From: an uncultured Clostridia bacterium
Lineage (GTDB): Bacteria > Bacillota > Clostridia > Oscillospirales > Acutalibacteraceae
NCBI GenBank assembly: GCA_946186665.1
Contig: CAMHOE010000025.1
Span: 1 to 32,724 of the forward strand
Length of the DNA stretch: 32,724 nucleotides
Direction: 5' to 3'
The translations under genes were made by a program, and so were the position numbers. The notes below the pieces were generated by a model. That model did no database searches. It was not told the origin of the DNA and saw only the letters and a list, made by a program, of their open reading frames with translations. This document shows, piece by piece, positions 6,443 through 15,286 of this stretch (its first letter is position 1; the number at the start of each line of letters is the position of its first letter).

Positions 6443-6838
6443 TCATCTGTCAATATCACTACCGAAGATGTCTTTTGGATATACAATACTTTAACAGCTC
6501 ATACGGAGTATTTCGAGCTTGAACAGACAAAGATATTTGGTCAGCCCGATCAGAACGGTTACAGTCAGATGACAAAGCTTCGTATTGTCCGTTCAGGCGT
6601 TGACAAGAACGGAGAAGTACGCCATTATCCATGTTGCATTACAGCCGAAAACGGTTTTGGAATTGCACAGCATACACGAGTTGGCGGTACTTACTGTCAG
6701 TCAGGCACTTACAGATCAGACAGAAAGGCTTTTATCAATCTGAGCGATTATAATTTCTTCCGCCTGATAAACATGGCGGTTCGTTATATCACTCAATTTG
6801 AAAACACCTACTGTCCCCCGATAATCGGTAACGTATGA
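6422..6838 (+). CDS. Uncharacterised protein fragment, probably 5'-truncated
   Basis: The frame is open from 6386 to the stop at 6836 but has no ATG or ribosome binding site near its start; TTG 6422 is the first usable codon. From residue 10 the product looks genuine: SVNITTEDVFWIYNTL, then GVDKNGEVRHYPCCITAENG, and an aromatic-rich end with FINLSDYNFFRLINMAVRYI. I do not recognise the family. The frame overlaps the minus-strand relic by about 20 bp, so a rearrangement junction probably lies near 6440 and the true 5' end is lost. It is likely a pseudogene of mobile-element origin. Confidence 0.4.
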   Translation: MFSCKIDSSVNITTEDVFWIYNTLTAHTEYFELEQTKIFGQPDQNGYSQMTKLRIVRSGVDKNGEVRHYPCCITAENGFGIAQHTRVGGTYCQSGTYRSDRKAFINLSDYNFFRLINMAVRYITQFENTYCPPIIGNV

Positions 6839-7001
6839 ACTGCTTACGGCAATAAGCTTATGCAAAGACAAATGGCAAATAATCCGCCAAATTGATAATT
6901 ACCATTTTTGTTACAGTATATTTAATAGAAATAGTTTTATCGGGATTTTGTTAATGCTATAATTACAGATTAAGAATAAATAGTTCCTACAGGCACAATG
7001 A

Positions 7002-7045
7002 AAACAAAGAGAAAGCTTGCCTTTGGGTACGCTTTCTCTTTGTTT
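7002..7045 (-). terminator. Strong bidirectional terminator
   Basis: Bases 7002-7016 and 7031-7045 form a perfect 15-bp stem with a 14-nt loop. It lies directly after the DUF454 stop and gives a T-rich exit on both strands. Confidence 0.75.
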
Positions 7046-7051
7046 ATATTT

Positions 7052-7486
7052 TTAAAGAAAGTGGTTATCAATGTTTTCAGATTGATGCAAATCAACTTCC
7101 ACTTCTTCCTTCGTGATAGTTTTAACTCTGAAAACAAAATAAAGGATATGTGCCAGCCACACTACCGCTATAATGATACAAGGTATCCATATTGCTTTTC
7201 TTGCCATCATAAAGAAACCGAAGCCCATTAAAAGTGTTACGGTTGTGATAATAGAGATCTTAGTAGAAAGTAGCATTCCCTTCTTTTTTACAAAGGAATC
7301 CAGATGTTTTTTGTAGAGCTTTGTGCCGAGAAACCACCGATGAAGCCGTTCCGAACTGTTCGCAAAGAAAAACAGCGTCAGTAGATAAAACGGCGTTGTC
7401 GGAAGGATCGGCAGAAAAACGCCAACTGTGCCAAGTCCGAGAAAAATCATTCCCAGCACAGCAAAAACAATTCGTTTAATTTTCAT
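7052..7486 (-). CDS. DUF454 (YbaN-type) inner membrane protein
   Basis: This 144-aa protein matches the DUF454/YbaN pattern: an N-terminal hydrophobic span containing GTVGVFLPILPTTPF, the segment SSERLHRWFLGTKLY, and two more spans around residues 75-115 (with MGFGFFMMA). It should lie in the cytoplasmic membrane; the family has no proven function, though members often sit beside heme or iron genes. It overlaps the YgbA-type gene by 11 bp and is the last gene of the operon that starts at 11207. The hydrophilic tail carries acidic residues and two His. Confidence 0.85.
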   Translation of the reverse strand: MKIKRIVFAVLGMIFLGLGTVGVFLPILPTTPFYLLTLFFFANSSERLHRWFLGTKLYKKHLDSFVKKKGMLLSTKISIITTVTLLMGFGFFMMARKAIWIPCIIIAVVWLAHILYFVFRVKTITKEEVEVDLHQSENIDNHFL

Positions 7487-7820
7487 TTTGCATCCTCTTC
7501 TTTTCTTTTTTCGGTTCTATAACATGGGAAACAGCAGTGATGGGATGAGAAAAAATCATTCTCGGACCGGAAAAACGCATGACAGCCCGTATCTTTTCAC
7601 GCATATCAGGCTTGTAGCAATGCACCCTACAATTTGAGCAAAAGGTTTTGTTTTCCATAAACGGACATTTTTCGCTTCCCTGCCTTGCATATTCTGTCAG
7701 CTCCGCACACTGTGTACAGAGCTGATCTCTTTTTGTTTTATGCTTTTTACGGCAGTAAAGAGCGATCATTTCGCTGACCATAGCTTTTTCTTTTTTCCGT
7801 TTTGACCTCAGATCTTTCAT
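7476..7820 (-). CDS. YgbA-type nitrous oxide-stimulated promoter family protein
   Basis: The 114-aa protein has the family's conserved cysteines in order: LCTQCAEL, CPF, CSNCRVHCYKPDMREKIR, and then VMRFSGPRM. The cysteine pattern suggests metal or Fe-S binding. Members such as E. coli YgbA are linked to nitrosative stress; the biochemical role is not settled. Its ATG overlaps the stop of the ABC transporter gene by four bases (7817-7820), so it is coupled to it. Its place next to a CydC-like transporter and a heme importer fits a role in heme-protein or NO protection, which is inference. Confidence 0.8.
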   Translation of the reverse strand: MKDLRSKRKKEKAMVSEMIALYCRKKHKTKRDQLCTQCAELTEYARQGSEKCPFMENKTFCSNCRVHCYKPDMREKIRAVMRFSGPRMIFSHPITAVSHVIEPKKEKKRMQNEN

Positions 7821-9475
7821 GATACCCTTCCGCTTTCCATAGAGATTATTTCATCAGCAATTCTTGCAGTAGATCTGCGGTGAGTTACAAGCACTACTGT
7901 TTTGCCTGCGGATTCCCCTTTCAGCGATTTCAGTATCACCGCTTCATTCAAACTGTCAAGGTTAGATGTCGGCTCGTCAAGAAGCATAAAGGGAGCATCA
8001 TGCAGAAAGGCTCTTGCAAGCCCTATCCTCTGCCTCTCTCCGCCCGAAAGAGTTTCGCCAAGCTCACCCACCTCTGTTTCATAACCGTTCGGGAGCGTCA
8101 TAATAAAATCATGCAGAGATGCTTTTTTGCAGGCGGCTTCAATTTCCTCTTGTGTGGCATTTAACTTTGCTATGCGGATGTTTCCGGCAACGGTGTCCTT
8201 GAAAAGCTGGGTTTCCTGCGTCATATAGCTTTCCATTTCACGCAGATTTCCGGTGTTGATCTCCTCCACACTCTTACCCGAAATGCTGACTGTACCCTCG
8301 TTTGTACTCCAGAAACGCATCAGCAGCTTCAAAAGTGTGGACTTTCCGCAGCCGCTTTTTCCTACAATGCCGATTATCTTGTTTTCGGGGAAGGTTATTG
8401 TCAGGTCTTTCAGCACCGTTTCACCGCCATAGGAGAAGGTAACATTCTCCGCTTTTGCACCGCTGAAGCTGATCATTTCCTTGCCTGTAATATCTTCCGT
8501 TTCGGGCTGCCCATCAATTATCGCAAGCACTCTTGCACCCGATGCGACAGTCGCTTGTAATGTCGTGCCAAGATTTGCAAGAGCCGTCACAGGACCGAAG
8601 GATGACATCAGAGCAATAAGCGGTATCAGAAAGCCGTCAAAGCTGATGAGACCCTTGCTGTACAGCAACGTGCAGAGTATCAGCATAGCAGCATCAAAAA
8701 ACAGAATAAAAGTATTGGCAAGCGCAAGGTTTACGCCTGTGAGCTTATTGAGTCTCCCCTGCTTTGCAGACAACTCGTTTGTTTTGTCCGTGAGCTTTTG
8801 CAGATGCTCCTGACCGCCGCCATACTGGATGGTTTCATCAAGACCGCGGATGCTTTCCAGCATAAAAGCAGCCAGATTTCCTGCGTCCCCTCTCAGCTCG
8901 TCACCGAGAGTGCCGCTGCGTTTTGAAATAATTAGCGGAAGAATCACACCTACGCTGACAAAAGCCGCAAGTGCCAAAAGACCAAGACTCCAATGATAGG
9001 AACCGATGAAAATCACCATTACAAGCTCCACCAAAAACGCTATACATATTGGTGAGATAGTGTGTGCATAGAACACTTCGAGCAGTTCAACATCCGAGGT
9101 AATCAGGGAGATAAGATCACCCTTGTCACGCCCTTCCAGCTTTGCGGGGCACAGACGGCGAAGAGCGCCAAAAACCTTATCCCGTATGATAGCAAGCAGT
9201 GTAAAAGCGATATAATGGTTCGTTCTCTGTTCGGTATATCGCAGAACGGCACGGATCAGGGCAAACACGATGAGCATCACCCACACCGCCGTGATCGGCA
9301 GTGGTATGTCAAAATTCAGTCCATGCAGAACCGCAAAGCCGCCGAGTATCGGGATAAACTGAGCGCATAAAAAACCGAGCGTTCCCATTGTAACAGCAAG
9401 TATCATAAAGCCTGTCAGAGGCTTTACAAGTTTTACCATGCGGAGAAGTGTTCCGATCTTGCTTGGCTTTTTCAT
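7817..9475 (-). CDS. CydC-like ABC transporter, fused permease and ATPase
   Basis: This 552-aa half-transporter has a six-span membrane domain (residues about 10-300) and an ATPase domain: Walker A GKSGCGKST, signature LSGGERQR, Walker B FMLLDEPTSN and H-loop VTHR. It pairs with the product of the gene just upstream to make a heterodimeric exporter of the CydDC/MsbA class. CydDC proteins export cysteine and glutathione and support heme-protein assembly; similar ABC pairs accompany heme uptake genes in streptococci (siaFGH). The ATG at 9475 follows an AAAGGAGG site and lies one base after the upstream stop; a start further upstream would run into the other gene. Confidence 0.85.
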   Translation of the reverse strand: MKKPSKIGTLLRMVKLVKPLTGFMILAVTMGTLGFLCAQFIPILGGFAVLHGLNFDIPLPITAVWVMLIVFALIRAVLRYTEQRTNHYIAFTLLAIIRDKVFGALRRLCPAKLEGRDKGDLISLITSDVELLEVFYAHTISPICIAFLVELVMVIFIGSYHWSLGLLALAAFVSVGVILPLIISKRSGTLGDELRGDAGNLAAFMLESIRGLDETIQYGGGQEHLQKLTDKTNELSAKQGRLNKLTGVNLALANTFILFFDAAMLILCTLLYSKGLISFDGFLIPLIALMSSFGPVTALANLGTTLQATVASGARVLAIIDGQPETEDITGKEMISFSGAKAENVTFSYGGETVLKDLTITFPENKIIGIVGKSGCGKSTLLKLLMRFWSTNEGTVSISGKSVEEINTGNLREMESYMTQETQLFKDTVAGNIRIAKLNATQEEIEAACKKASLHDFIMTLPNGYETEVGELGETLSGGERQRIGLARAFLHDAPFMLLDEPTSNLDSLNEAVILKSLKGESAGKTVVLVTHRRSTARIADEIISMESGRVS

Positions 9476-9476
9476 A

Positions 9477-11207
9477 TCAAACAGCCTCCTTTCCGTAGCT
9501 TTCCAGTGCCGACTGGGTTGCCCACAGACGTGCATAAGTTCCGTTTTTCTTTAGCAGCTCCGTATGTGTTCCGTTTTCTGCTACCTTGCCGCCATCCATT
9601 ACATAAACCTTATCCGCGTCCACCACATTCGCCAGACGGTGAGAGATCATGATAACAGTCTTTTTCTTTGTGAGTCTGTGTATCTGCGATAGTATCGCTT
9701 CTTCGCTTTCAATGTCGATGTTACTTGTCGCTTCATCAAAGATATAGACAGGCGAATCGTGCAGGATAGCACGGGCAAGGGCTAACCTCTGCTTCTGACC
9801 GCCGGAAAGATTTCCGGCATTTTCCAAAAGCTCGGTGTCAAGTCCGTTTTCTTCTTTTAGAAACTCGGAAAGCTGACAGTCATCAAGCACCTGCCACAGC
9901 TTTTTATCATCTGCATTTTTGTCGGCAAGGAGAAGATTTTCTCTCACAGTACCCTTAAAGAACACACTTCCAAAGCCGATATATGTAACAGCTTTCATCA
10001 GGCTTTGCTCGGAGATGGTGTTCATCTCTTTTCCGTCAATTGTCAGGCTGCCGCTGCCGACGGTATTTCTGCCCATTATCAGCGAAGCAACAGTAGATTT
10101 GCCGCTGCCGGATTCTCCGACAATTCCGACAAAGCCGTTTTTCGGAATTGTAATGCTGACATTATGCAAAATCTCTCTGTCCTCCGTGTAGGAGAAACAG
10201 GCATCTTTCAGGGCAATTTCGCCGCCGCTGACGTTTTCTGTTTTTTCGTCAGGCTCTGCTTCACTGAGAAATTTGAAGATCTTATCGCTTGCCGCCATAC
10301 CGTTCATGGCAACATGGAAATAGCTGCCGAGCCGCCGCATCGGCAGGAAAAAATCAGCGGAAAGCAGTATCATAAATATACAATTCGCAAGTCCGATATT
10401 CCCATCAACAAAGGATTTTGTTGCCAGCAAAATACCCAGAGCCGCACCGCCGTAAGCCACAAAATCCATAATGGTAACGGAGTTGAGCTGCATCGTCAGC
10501 ACCGCCATTGTCACCTTGCGGAAATGCTCGGATTCACGGTTCATTTCTTCGTTTTTGTAACCGTCAGCCTGATAGGTTTTGAGGGTCGTCATACCCTGCA
10601 AATTCTCAAGGAAGGTGCTGCCGAGCTTCGTATACTGTCCCCAGTATTTGGAGAGTATCTTTTTTGCGATCTTCTGTACCATCATAATAGCACCGGGGAT
10701 AAGCGGAACGCAGATCAGCAGTATCGCTGCCACAAGCCAGCTTCCACCGAAACCAAAGAGAAAAAACAGGGCTATCGGTGCAATAAAGGCATAGAAAAAC
10801 TGGGGCATATACTGTCCGAAATAACTTTCAAGCTGATCGACACCCTCTACACTTTCCTGCACCAGTTCGGCAGTTGTAGAATGTTCACGGTAGCTTGTAC
10901 CCAGCCGCAGCAGCTTGCTGTAGATTTTTTCACGCATTACTCTTTTGACGGTGCGTGAGGCAAAATAGCTCATACGTGTAGCATATTTTGTGGTAAAAAA
11001 TCGTGCGAAAATCGTACAGCCAATTATGATAAGCGGAACAATCAGGTCACTTAGCGTCCACACCTTTTCATACAGTCTTTGCACCGATACGGCAATGGTA
11101 ACGATCATCACCGCATTCAGACACAATTCTAAAAATTGCAGAATGATATTCCCTATAATATATTTGCGGCTTTCAGGACACATCTGCATCAGTCGTTTGT
11201 CAAACAT
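9477..11207 (-). CDS. CydD-like ABC transporter, fused permease and ATPase
   Basis: This 576-aa protein is the partner half-transporter: six membrane spans in residues 15-310, then an ATPase domain with GESGSGKST, LSGGQKQR, VYIFDEATSN and the H-loop ISHR. Both partners have complete ATPase motifs, so two working ATP sites are expected. Substrate is not visible in the sequence: thiols, a heme derivative or a siderophore are all possible. The ATG at 11207 has an AAGGAAC site upstream and a good minus-strand promoter at 11248-11275. It heads a four-gene coupled unit that ends at 7052. Confidence 0.85.
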   Translation of the reverse strand: MFDKRLMQMCPESRKYIIGNIILQFLELCLNAVMIVTIAVSVQRLYEKVWTLSDLIVPLIIIGCTIFARFFTTKYATRMSYFASRTVKRVMREKIYSKLLRLGTSYREHSTTAELVQESVEGVDQLESYFGQYMPQFFYAFIAPIALFFLFGFGGSWLVAAILLICVPLIPGAIMMVQKIAKKILSKYWGQYTKLGSTFLENLQGMTTLKTYQADGYKNEEMNRESEHFRKVTMAVLTMQLNSVTIMDFVAYGGAALGILLATKSFVDGNIGLANCIFMILLSADFFLPMRRLGSYFHVAMNGMAASDKIFKFLSEAEPDEKTENVSGGEIALKDACFSYTEDREILHNVSITIPKNGFVGIVGESGSGKSTVASLIMGRNTVGSGSLTIDGKEMNTISEQSLMKAVTYIGFGSVFFKGTVRENLLLADKNADDKKLWQVLDDCQLSEFLKEENGLDTELLENAGNLSGGQKQRLALARAILHDSPVYIFDEATSNIDIESEEAILSQIHRLTKKKTVIMISHRLANVVDADKVYVMDGGKVAENGTHTELLKKNGTYARLWATQSALESYGKEAV

Positions 11208-11247
11208 TTTCTTCGTTCCTTCTTTCTTGGTTGATTATAACTGATTA

Positions 11248-11275
11248 AATATATTTTACCATTTATTTAATTCAA
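11248..11275 (-). promoter_or_regulatory. Promoter of the ABC pair-YgbA-DUF454 operon
   Basis: On the minus strand TTGAAT (11275-11270) and TATATT (11253-11248) are 16 bp apart, 41 bp before the start at 11207. Confidence 0.55.
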
Positions 11276-11332
11276 TGTCTATGGATGAAGAAAACCGGCA
11301 AAATGCAAAATTATAAATGTGATTATATTTCA

Positions 11333-11362
11333 TTTGCAGCAGATGTTATACTCTGCTGCAAA
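11333..11362. repeat. Dyad between the two halves of the heme island
   Basis: TTTGCAGCAG (11333-11342) and CTGCTGCAAA (11353-11362) are perfect inverted repeats with a 10-bp spacer; GTGATT and AATCAC flank them further out. No U-run follows on the minus strand. The half-sites resemble those of the palindromes at 22211 and 22361 (TTTGTAGCA). It may be an operator or an RNA hairpin at the end of the importer operon. Confidence 0.45.
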
Positions 11363-11381
11363 AAATCACACTTAGGAGAGC

Positions 11382-12176
11382 CTATACCGGTATTACAAAG
11401 GGCTTTCCGTCTATTTGCCGGATATTGAGATCAACTCCGTAAACCGTTTTGACAAGCTCCGTTGTGATGACTTCCTCCGGTCTGCCCTGTGCAATGGTCT
11501 TTCCGTCCTTCATGGCAATGATCTCATCACTGTAGTATAGTGACTGGTTGATGTCGTGAAGCACCATTATAATGGTAATGCCAAACTCTTTATTCAGGCG
11601 ACGTATCAATCGGAGAATGTCAAGCTGATAACGCACATCAAGATAGGTTGTCGGTTCATCTAATAGAAGAATTTTAGTGTTCTGTGCCAGTGCCACAGCG
11701 ATCCATACACGCTGCTTCTGACCGCCTGACAGTCTTGAGACTTCTCTGTGGCGGTATTTTGTGATATCGGTGACCTCCATCGCCCATTCAATGCACCGTT
11801 CATCTTCTTCAGTAGAAGCTGACATCATTTTTTTGTGTGGTGTTCTGCCGAAGGACACCAACTGTTCTACGGTGATATCACCGCAAACGGTGTTGTACTG
11901 ATGAACGATAGCTGCCTTCTGAGCAAATTCTTTCAGATCAAGGTTATTGATGTTCCTGCTGCGAAGAAATATCTGACCGCTTTTGGGATAGAGATTTTTT
12001 GTCATCAGTGAGAACAGGGTCGATTTGCCGCAGCCGTTCGCACCGATCACAGTAGTTATCTTACCCTCTGTTATCTTGAGGGAAATGTCACGCAGCACCT
12101 CGTTCTTGCCGTATGCAAAGGTGACACCTCGTACCTCCATTGCCGGTCGTTTTTTCTTTGGCTGTATGTCAGACAT
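11382..12176 (-). CDS. Heme/siderophore ABC importer ATPase (FecE/HtsC-like)
   Basis: The 264-aa protein is a FepC/FecE-class ATPase: Walker A GANGCGKST, Q-loop VHQYN, signature LSGGQKQR, Walker B ILLLDEPTTYLD and H-loop VLHDINQ. It would energise the permease encoded by the gene it overlaps by eight bases (12169-12176). With the lipoprotein at 13220 it makes a complete iron-complex importer; NEAT proteins in the same operon point to heme as substrate. Length is normal. It is the last gene of the importer operon. Confidence 0.9.
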   Translation of the reverse strand: MSDIQPKKKRPAMEVRGVTFAYGKNEVLRDISLKITEGKITTVIGANGCGKSTLFSLMTKNLYPKSGQIFLRSRNINNLDLKEFAQKAAIVHQYNTVCGDITVEQLVSFGRTPHKKMMSASTEEDERCIEWAMEVTDITKYRHREVSRLSGGQKQRVWIAVALAQNTKILLLDEPTTYLDVRYQLDILRLIRRLNKEFGITIIMVLHDINQSLYYSDEIIAMKDGKTIAQGRPEEVITTELVKTVYGVDLNIRQIDGKPFVIPV

Positions 12177-13203
12177 ATTTTTTCGACCTCCTCAAAAGAA
12201 GAATAAAGAACGGACCTCCTGCAATATTCATAATAATAGAAGCAGACACCTCATATGGTGCGGCAATCGTTCTTCCAATTGTATCAGCACAGAGAAACAC
12301 CAACGCGCCGAACAGCGCTGAAAAGGGTATTAGCTTTTTATGGTCGCTGCCGACCAGTATTCTTCCGATATGGGGAACGATAAGTCCGATAAAGCCGATA
12401 ACACCGGCAACGGCTGTAGATACGCTGACAAGCGCCGCCGCAATTACAGAGATCACGATGCGGAGTCGGCTGACATTCACGCCGAGTCCTCTCGCGGTCT
12501 TATCCTCAAGAGACAGAATATTGCATCCGCCTGTCACGAACAGCGAAGCCGCCAGACCGATACCGGCATACGGAAGAAGCATATAAACATCGTCCCATGT
12601 TTTCATGGTAATATTGCCATTGACGATGGCAGCCACGCCCTGCATATTGCCGCCGTTCATAGAATTGAATGCAGACGATAGTCCCGAAAAAACGGCACTG
12701 ACCGCCACACCTACAAGAATAATACGCAGCGGCGACAGACCGCCCTTCCATGAAAGGGTATACACCAGCACAAACGCCAGTATGCCGCCGCAGCACGCCG
12801 CTATCGGCATCAGAAAGAACATAGACGGCAGAAAAGCTGTTATCAATACCGCCGCCAGACTTGCACCGCCTGATATACCGATAATGCCGGGGTCAGCAAG
12901 GGGGTTTTTAAGCACCGCCTGAAACAATGTTCCGGATACGGCAATAGACGCTCCTGCTACCATCGAAATAATAATTCTCGGAAAACGCAGGTCAATGACA
13001 GTGGCGGCATTGTCCGACAGATTTCCGCTGAACAAGCCGCCGAACAGTTCACCGGCACTGACCTTCAGCGAACCTATATTCATCGCCGCAAAGCATAGTA
13101 TCAAAAGGCACACAGCCGTGATAACAAACGAGATAACCGTTCGTAAGGTTTTAAATCGCTGTCTTTTCTCGTCCTCATTGACAGCTTTTGTTTTTTCACT
13201 CAT
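12169..13203 (-). CDS. FecCD-family permease of the heme importer
   Basis: This 344-aa protein has the eight to ten membrane spans of BtuC/FecCD permeases, with family motifs LRFPRIIISMVAGASIA, NPLADPGIIGISGGA and GFIGLIVPHIGR. The last includes the coupling region that contacts the ATPase. The N-terminal 20 residues are charged and cytoplasmic. A single permease gene implies a homodimer. It starts 17 bp after the lipoprotein stop, with AAAAGGAG as ribosome binding site. Confidence 0.92.
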   Translation of the reverse strand: MSEKTKAVNEDEKRQRFKTLRTVISFVITAVCLLILCFAAMNIGSLKVSAGELFGGLFSGNLSDNAATVIDLRFPRIIISMVAGASIAVSGTLFQAVLKNPLADPGIIGISGGASLAAVLITAFLPSMFFLMPIAACCGGILAFVLVYTLSWKGGLSPLRIILVGVAVSAVFSGLSSAFNSMNGGNMQGVAAIVNGNITMKTWDDVYMLLPYAGIGLAASLFVTGGCNILSLEDKTARGLGVNVSRLRIVISVIAAALVSVSTAVAGVIGFIGLIVPHIGRILVGSDHKKLIPFSALFGALVFLCADTIGRTIAAPYEVSASIIMNIAGGPFFILLLRRSKKYV

Positions 13204-13219
13204 GTTATTCTCGCTCCTT

Positions 13220-14194
13220 TTAGTCAGGATATAGTAACGGCTGGATCTCGTTCAGAGCGTCAGGATAGTTGAATTTGGCACTCATACCGAAGTTATCGTA
13301 GGAGAGGTCATAGACTCTGCCGTTTTTTACGGCTTCAAAGTGCTTCCATATATCGTTCTCGGCAAACTCTTTATTGAACATTTCCTTCACGCTGTCGGGA
13401 AGTGCATGAGCACACCGCAGGATAATATCCGGCTTTTTGGTTTTCATATCCTCTGTGTTGACTGTCAGGAATTCTTCGCCGGTTCCGGCATAGACATTCT
13501 CGCCGCCTGCCATTTCTACAAGACTTCCGACATAGCTGTTTTCAGTGGCAATAATATAGCTGCCCGGAAGACCCATGAGTATCATGACCTTAGGATGCGG
13601 TTTGCCCTCATTTTTTGACTTGTATGTATCGTAAAAATCTGTAAATTCCTTTACCGCAGCTTTGGCTTGCTCCTGTTTGCCAAACATATCTCCCAACTCG
13701 ATTATGGAGCGGTAAAGCCCCTGTACGCTTCGGGTATTCAGAAATGCCCAGTCTGCGCCAATGGCATCATACTTCGGCTGTAAGTCGCTTTGGAGAGATA
13801 CGGGACTCAATATCCAGTCGGGCTTCAAAGAAGCGACTATTTCAAGATCGGGACTCATTGCCAGTCCTACGACCGGAACATCCTTGTACCTCTCTGGTAT
13901 GTTGGAAATATTGCTGCTGCATACACCGACAAGCTCTATTTCCAGCTTGTCGCAAACATCGGCAATAGCAGGAGATGTGGCGATAATTCTCGGATCTCTG
14001 CCGAGTTTTTTTATCTTATCGACTGCTAAATCCACAGCTGCTTTTTCCTCTGGGTCAATATTTCCAAGCGCATCCACACCGCCGTAAGCTTCCGTGCTTT
14101 CACTATTTTCCGAACATCCGCTCAGTATGCCACAGAACAGAGACAACAGCATTGTCAGCAAAAGAAGAACTGCTTTCTGCCTTGTTTTAGTCAT
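13220..14194 (-). CDS. IsdE/HtsA-like heme-binding lipoprotein
   Basis: The 324-aa protein has a lipoprotein signal with lipobox LSGC (Cys27), so it is anchored outside the membrane. The rest is a FecB/PBP-type binding protein. Met113 in GLAMSPDLE and His263 in RCAHALPDS align with the axial heme ligands described for S. aureus IsdE (Met78, His229) and streptococcal HtsA. The segment NTEDMKTKKPDIIL before the His is also family-like. This is the best single indication that the importer carries heme. ATG 14194 overlaps the previous stop and has a GAGGACGG site; longer starts lie well inside the upstream gene. Confidence 0.9.
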   Translation of the reverse strand: MTKTRQKAVLLLLTMLLSLFCGILSGCSENSESTEAYGGVDALGNIDPEEKAAVDLAVDKIKKLGRDPRIIATSPAIADVCDKLEIELVGVCSSNISNIPERYKDVPVVGLAMSPDLEIVASLKPDWILSPVSLQSDLQPKYDAIGADWAFLNTRSVQGLYRSIIELGDMFGKQEQAKAAVKEFTDFYDTYKSKNEGKPHPKVMILMGLPGSYIIATENSYVGSLVEMAGGENVYAGTGEEFLTVNTEDMKTKKPDIILRCAHALPDSVKEMFNKEFAENDIWKHFEAVKNGRVYDLSYDNFGMSAKFNYPDALNEIQPLLYPD

Positions 14195-14888
14195 TATCAT
14201 CACCGTCCTCGTCATATTCTTCCATATCATCCTCTTTGTTCAGCTTTACCTTTGCTTTGGTTTTTACAATAAAGACGATTACGCCTGTTACGGCAGCACA
14301 AATAACAAATGTGACAATCACCCATAATATGGTGCTGTTCGGTTTTCCGCTGCTGTCTGAGACTTCCCCGACCTCCTTTTCTGTTGACAATATCAGTCCT
14401 CGTGTGTTGTCGGGAGCATATTCTTCACTGTGTGAGGTCTGCGGAGTCTGAACTTCCGACTTCGATACAGACTCTGCTTCCGGCAAAGGCATCATGGATA
14501 TCTCTGAACTTTCCTCAGCGGCTGACTCCGGCTTGCTGCTTTCCGGTGCAGACGACTCCTGTATACGGCTTTCCTCTTGTAAGGGTTCGTTGCGAGAGGC
14601 TTCTTCCGTTGATGTTTCTTCCGTTGAAGCGTATTCTGTACTGCTCTGCTGAATTGAGCCTTCGACGATCTGAGACGTTTCTTCAAAACTGTCCTCAACA
14701 CTTATCTCAACCGGAGCTTCGGCTGCACTTTCCACACTGATTTCGACAGACTCCTGTGAAGGCTCTGTCTGCGTATTGACAGAGGGTTCAGTGACCATAA
14801 GAGTGTTCATATCTGTAGTGTTGCCCTCTGTGAAGTCACTGGCATACATATACCATATCACCCAGCGTCCCATCGGCTCAACATACAT
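14187..14888 (-). CDS. C-terminal part of a split Shp-like NEAT protein (stalk and membrane anchor)
   Basis: Reading from 14888, the first 25 residues (YVEPMGRWVIWYMYASDF) look like the last strands of a NEAT domain, not a protein start. About 150 residues rich in Ser, Glu and Thr follow as a stalk, then one membrane span at about 186-208 (ILWVIVTFVICAAVTGVIVF), a Lys-rich stop-transfer stretch and an acidic tail. There is no signal peptide and no ribosome binding site at 14888. The frame overlaps the preceding NEAT gene by 31 bp in another phase. Together the two make the layout of streptococcal Shp (signal, NEAT, stalk, membrane span). Probably the downstream half of a frameshifted gene; the anchor may not reach the membrane correctly. 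Confidence 0.7.
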   Translation of the reverse strand: MYVEPMGRWVIWYMYASDFTEGNTTDMNTLMVTEPSVNTQTEPSQESVEISVESAAEAPVEISVEDSFEETSQIVEGSIQQSSTEYASTEETSTEEASRNEPLQEESRIQESSAPESSKPESAAEESSEISMMPLPEAESVSKSEVQTPQTSHSEEYAPDNTRGLILSTEKEVGEVSDSSGKPNSTILWVIVTFVICAAVTGVIVFIVKTKAKVKLNKEDDMEEYDEDGDDND

Positions 14889-15271
14889 TCGTTCTCGGTG
14901 TAGCCGGTCAGGAAGTAAGACAATGTGCCGAGATTCTCGGAAATTACCTTTGTTACCTTTCGAAGCTGTCCGAGATATCCTTCCATGCCGAGATAAGTCA
15001 TGGACTGCATTTCAATTTCAATATGCGAATTGCCGCTGCTGTCCGTTACAAGCGTTGCAGGCGATTTCATTGAACCGTTGCCCATTGAATACTCGTCATT
15101 GTCAAACTGCATAAGGCTGATATTGATCTTATATTTGCTCTGTACCGTATAAGACGCCGCCGAAACAGTCAGACTGCTGCTTACAGGAACAAATGAGGGC
15201 AATGCGGCCGTTCCTGTGACGGCAAGGGCTAATGCTGCCGCAAATATACATTTCATTGTTTTGCTTTTCAT
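14858..15271 (-). CDS. N-terminal part of a split Shp-like NEAT protein (signal peptide and partial NEAT domain)
   Basis: The 137-aa product has a signal peptide (residues 1-39, ending TVSAA) and the first half of a NEAT domain: SMGN at 62-65, SPATLVTD and GYLGQLRKVTKVISEN. Compared with the intact paralogue at 15287, about 45 residues are missing after ISEN, and the frame is lost just before the motif YVEPMG, so it ends with unrelated residues (SRWDAG). ATG 15271 is chosen because GGGGAG lies nine bases upstream. A secreted but incomplete heme-binding domain is expected. A sequencing error could explain the frameshift, but hardly the missing segment. Confidence 0.7.
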   Translation of the reverse strand: MKSKTMKCIFAAALALAVTGTAALPSFVPVSSSLTVSAASYTVQSKYKINISLMQFDNDEYSMGNGSMKSPATLVTDSSGNSHIEIEMQSMTYLGMEGYLGQLRKVTKVISENLGTLSYFLTGYTENECMLSRWDAG

Positions 15272-15286
15272 CAAAAGAAACTCCCC

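Noticed and set aside
6998-7231. 77-codon plus-strand frame
   Set aside because: It starts inside the terminator hairpin and runs antisense to the DUF454 gene.
10005-10958. 317-codon plus-strand frame inside the CydD-like gene
   Set aside because: It is the antisense of a well-supported ABC transporter, with no domains and no ribosome binding site.
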